From contig JAVYAJ010000192.1 in the NCBI GenBank assembly GCA_032229885.1, forward strand, positions 1-16,135: 16,135 bases of DNA, read 5' to 3'. Shown here piece after piece: positions 15,718 to 16,135 of this stretch; positions within the stretch are counted from its first letter, which is position 1; each line of letters starts with the position of its first letter. Position numbers and translations under genes: made by a program. The notes below the pieces were generated by a model. That model was not told the DNA's origin. It saw nothing but the letters and a program-made list of their open reading frames with translations, and searched no databases. This stretch comes from Anammoximicrobium sp032229885. GTDB taxonomy: Bacteria; Planctomycetota; Planctomycetia; Pirellulales; Pirellulaceae.

Positions 15718-15724
15718 TCCTTCC
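15718..15724 (-). promoter_or_regulatory. Ribosome binding site that sets the GTG start of the giant gene
   Basis: On the minus strand GGAAGGA is followed by six bases and then GTG at 15711. This strong match supports the GTG over the later in-frame ATG at 15663. Confidence 0.65.
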
Positions 15725-15759
15725 AGCCAGACTTCGAATCAAACACCGCTTCAAAGTCT

Positions 15760-15788
15760 ATGCTACGACCGCGTTGCAATCTCGGCAA
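15760..15788 (-). promoter_or_regulatory. Probable promoter of the giant surface protein gene
   Basis: On the minus strand TTGCCG (15788-15783) and TAGCAT (15765-15760) are 17 bp apart, a good sigma70 layout. It would give a leader of roughly 40 bases before the GTG. Confidence 0.35.
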
Positions 15789-15913
15789 GCAATCGGTCTA
15801 CGCCGTCCGCGGGACGCAAGACCAAACGTCGCAGGCTGTTCCGAATGTGCGGCCTGCACCGGTTGACGCGAACTTATTGTGCCGGGCGCGTACAGCGATC
15901 GGGAGCGTGGGGT

Positions 15914-16135
15914 TGGCGCGGCCAAAAAGCCGGAAATTGTGGGGTTTAGAGTCTTAGTCCGTATCATGCGCGCGCCGTGCGCGCATCTTGTACACCGGTC
16001 TATACAGCACATTTTTGGGTTGCTGGCACTGGCCCGCGTTAGGTGGAATTGGTATTGCATGACTGTTGCGCAGCACAGACGACAGGAAGCGTGTTGGCCG
16101 AAGGCCATCACCAACGTAGCCTGGGGCAACGCCCC
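15914..16135 (+). repeat. Intergenic repeat mosaic, right copy (modules A-D-B, then inverted C, cut by window end)
   Basis: The segment starts with the 23-bp stretch shared with 5294-5316 and the gtttag block. It continues with tagtccgtatcatgcgcg, which matches the left copy in inverse orientation. Near 16070 come ttgcgcagcacagacgac and ttggccgaaggcc, shared with the other copies. It ends in cgtagcctggggcaacgccc, the reverse complement of the CCTGGGGC hairpin block seen at 114-136 and 5464-5486. ATGCGCGC (15966-15973) and GCGCGCAT (15979-15986) form a local hairpin. Confidence 0.75.

Larger units (their letters stand above)
15712..16135. other. Intergenic region upstream of the giant gene
   Basis: It contains the ribosome site and probable promoter of the giant minus-strand gene (15718-15788), an unremarkable stretch to about 15910, and then a repeat mosaic to the window end. 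I see no coding frame worth calling. Confidence 0.6.

Overview
The window is GC-rich DNA that looks like a chromosomal piece from a planctomycete, probably of the Pirellulales type. The order-level guess is inference. The main reason is the 2559-residue minus-strand protein. It opens with an Arg-rich stretch and a LEPR-XLL-like motif (FESLESRMLLAGD), then carries Calx-beta, cohesin-like, dockerin-like and SdrD-B-like modules, which is typical of giant planctomycete surface proteins. The single-gene layout with long gene-poor spacers also fits.

Layout, left to right. Positions 1-1368 hold no convincing gene: the left end is a mosaic of palindromic repeats (about 17-297) and the rest is unexplained. 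Plus-strand genes follow: a quinol-type nitric oxide reductase (1369-3645), a Tat-signal hydroxypyruvate-isomerase-like TIM barrel protein (3722-4708) and a lone GroES (4974-5261). A spacer of about 0.9 kb (5262-6152) holds a second repeat mosaic and, at its right end, a perfect palindrome and a TATAAT box. Next is a plus-strand pair 13 bp apart: a secreted alpha/alpha-toroid (prenyltransferase/squalene-cyclase-repeat) protein (6153-7286) and cytidylate kinase (7300-7989). The giant surface protein occupies 8032-15711 on the minus strand, converging on cytidylate kinase with a 42-bp gap. The right end (15712-16135) holds its probable promoter and a third repeat mosaic cut by the window edge.

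The genes do not form one pathway. The reductase reduces nitric oxide, GroES and cytidylate kinase are housekeeping, and the sugar-isomerase-like, toroid and giant proteins are exported or surface proteins of uncertain function. No tRNA, rRNA, CRISPR array, transposase or phage gene was seen. The least explained material is non-coding: a family of modular palindromic intergenic repeats present three times in 16 kb with modules in different order and orientation, plus small palindromic sites upstream of groS and of the toroid gene.
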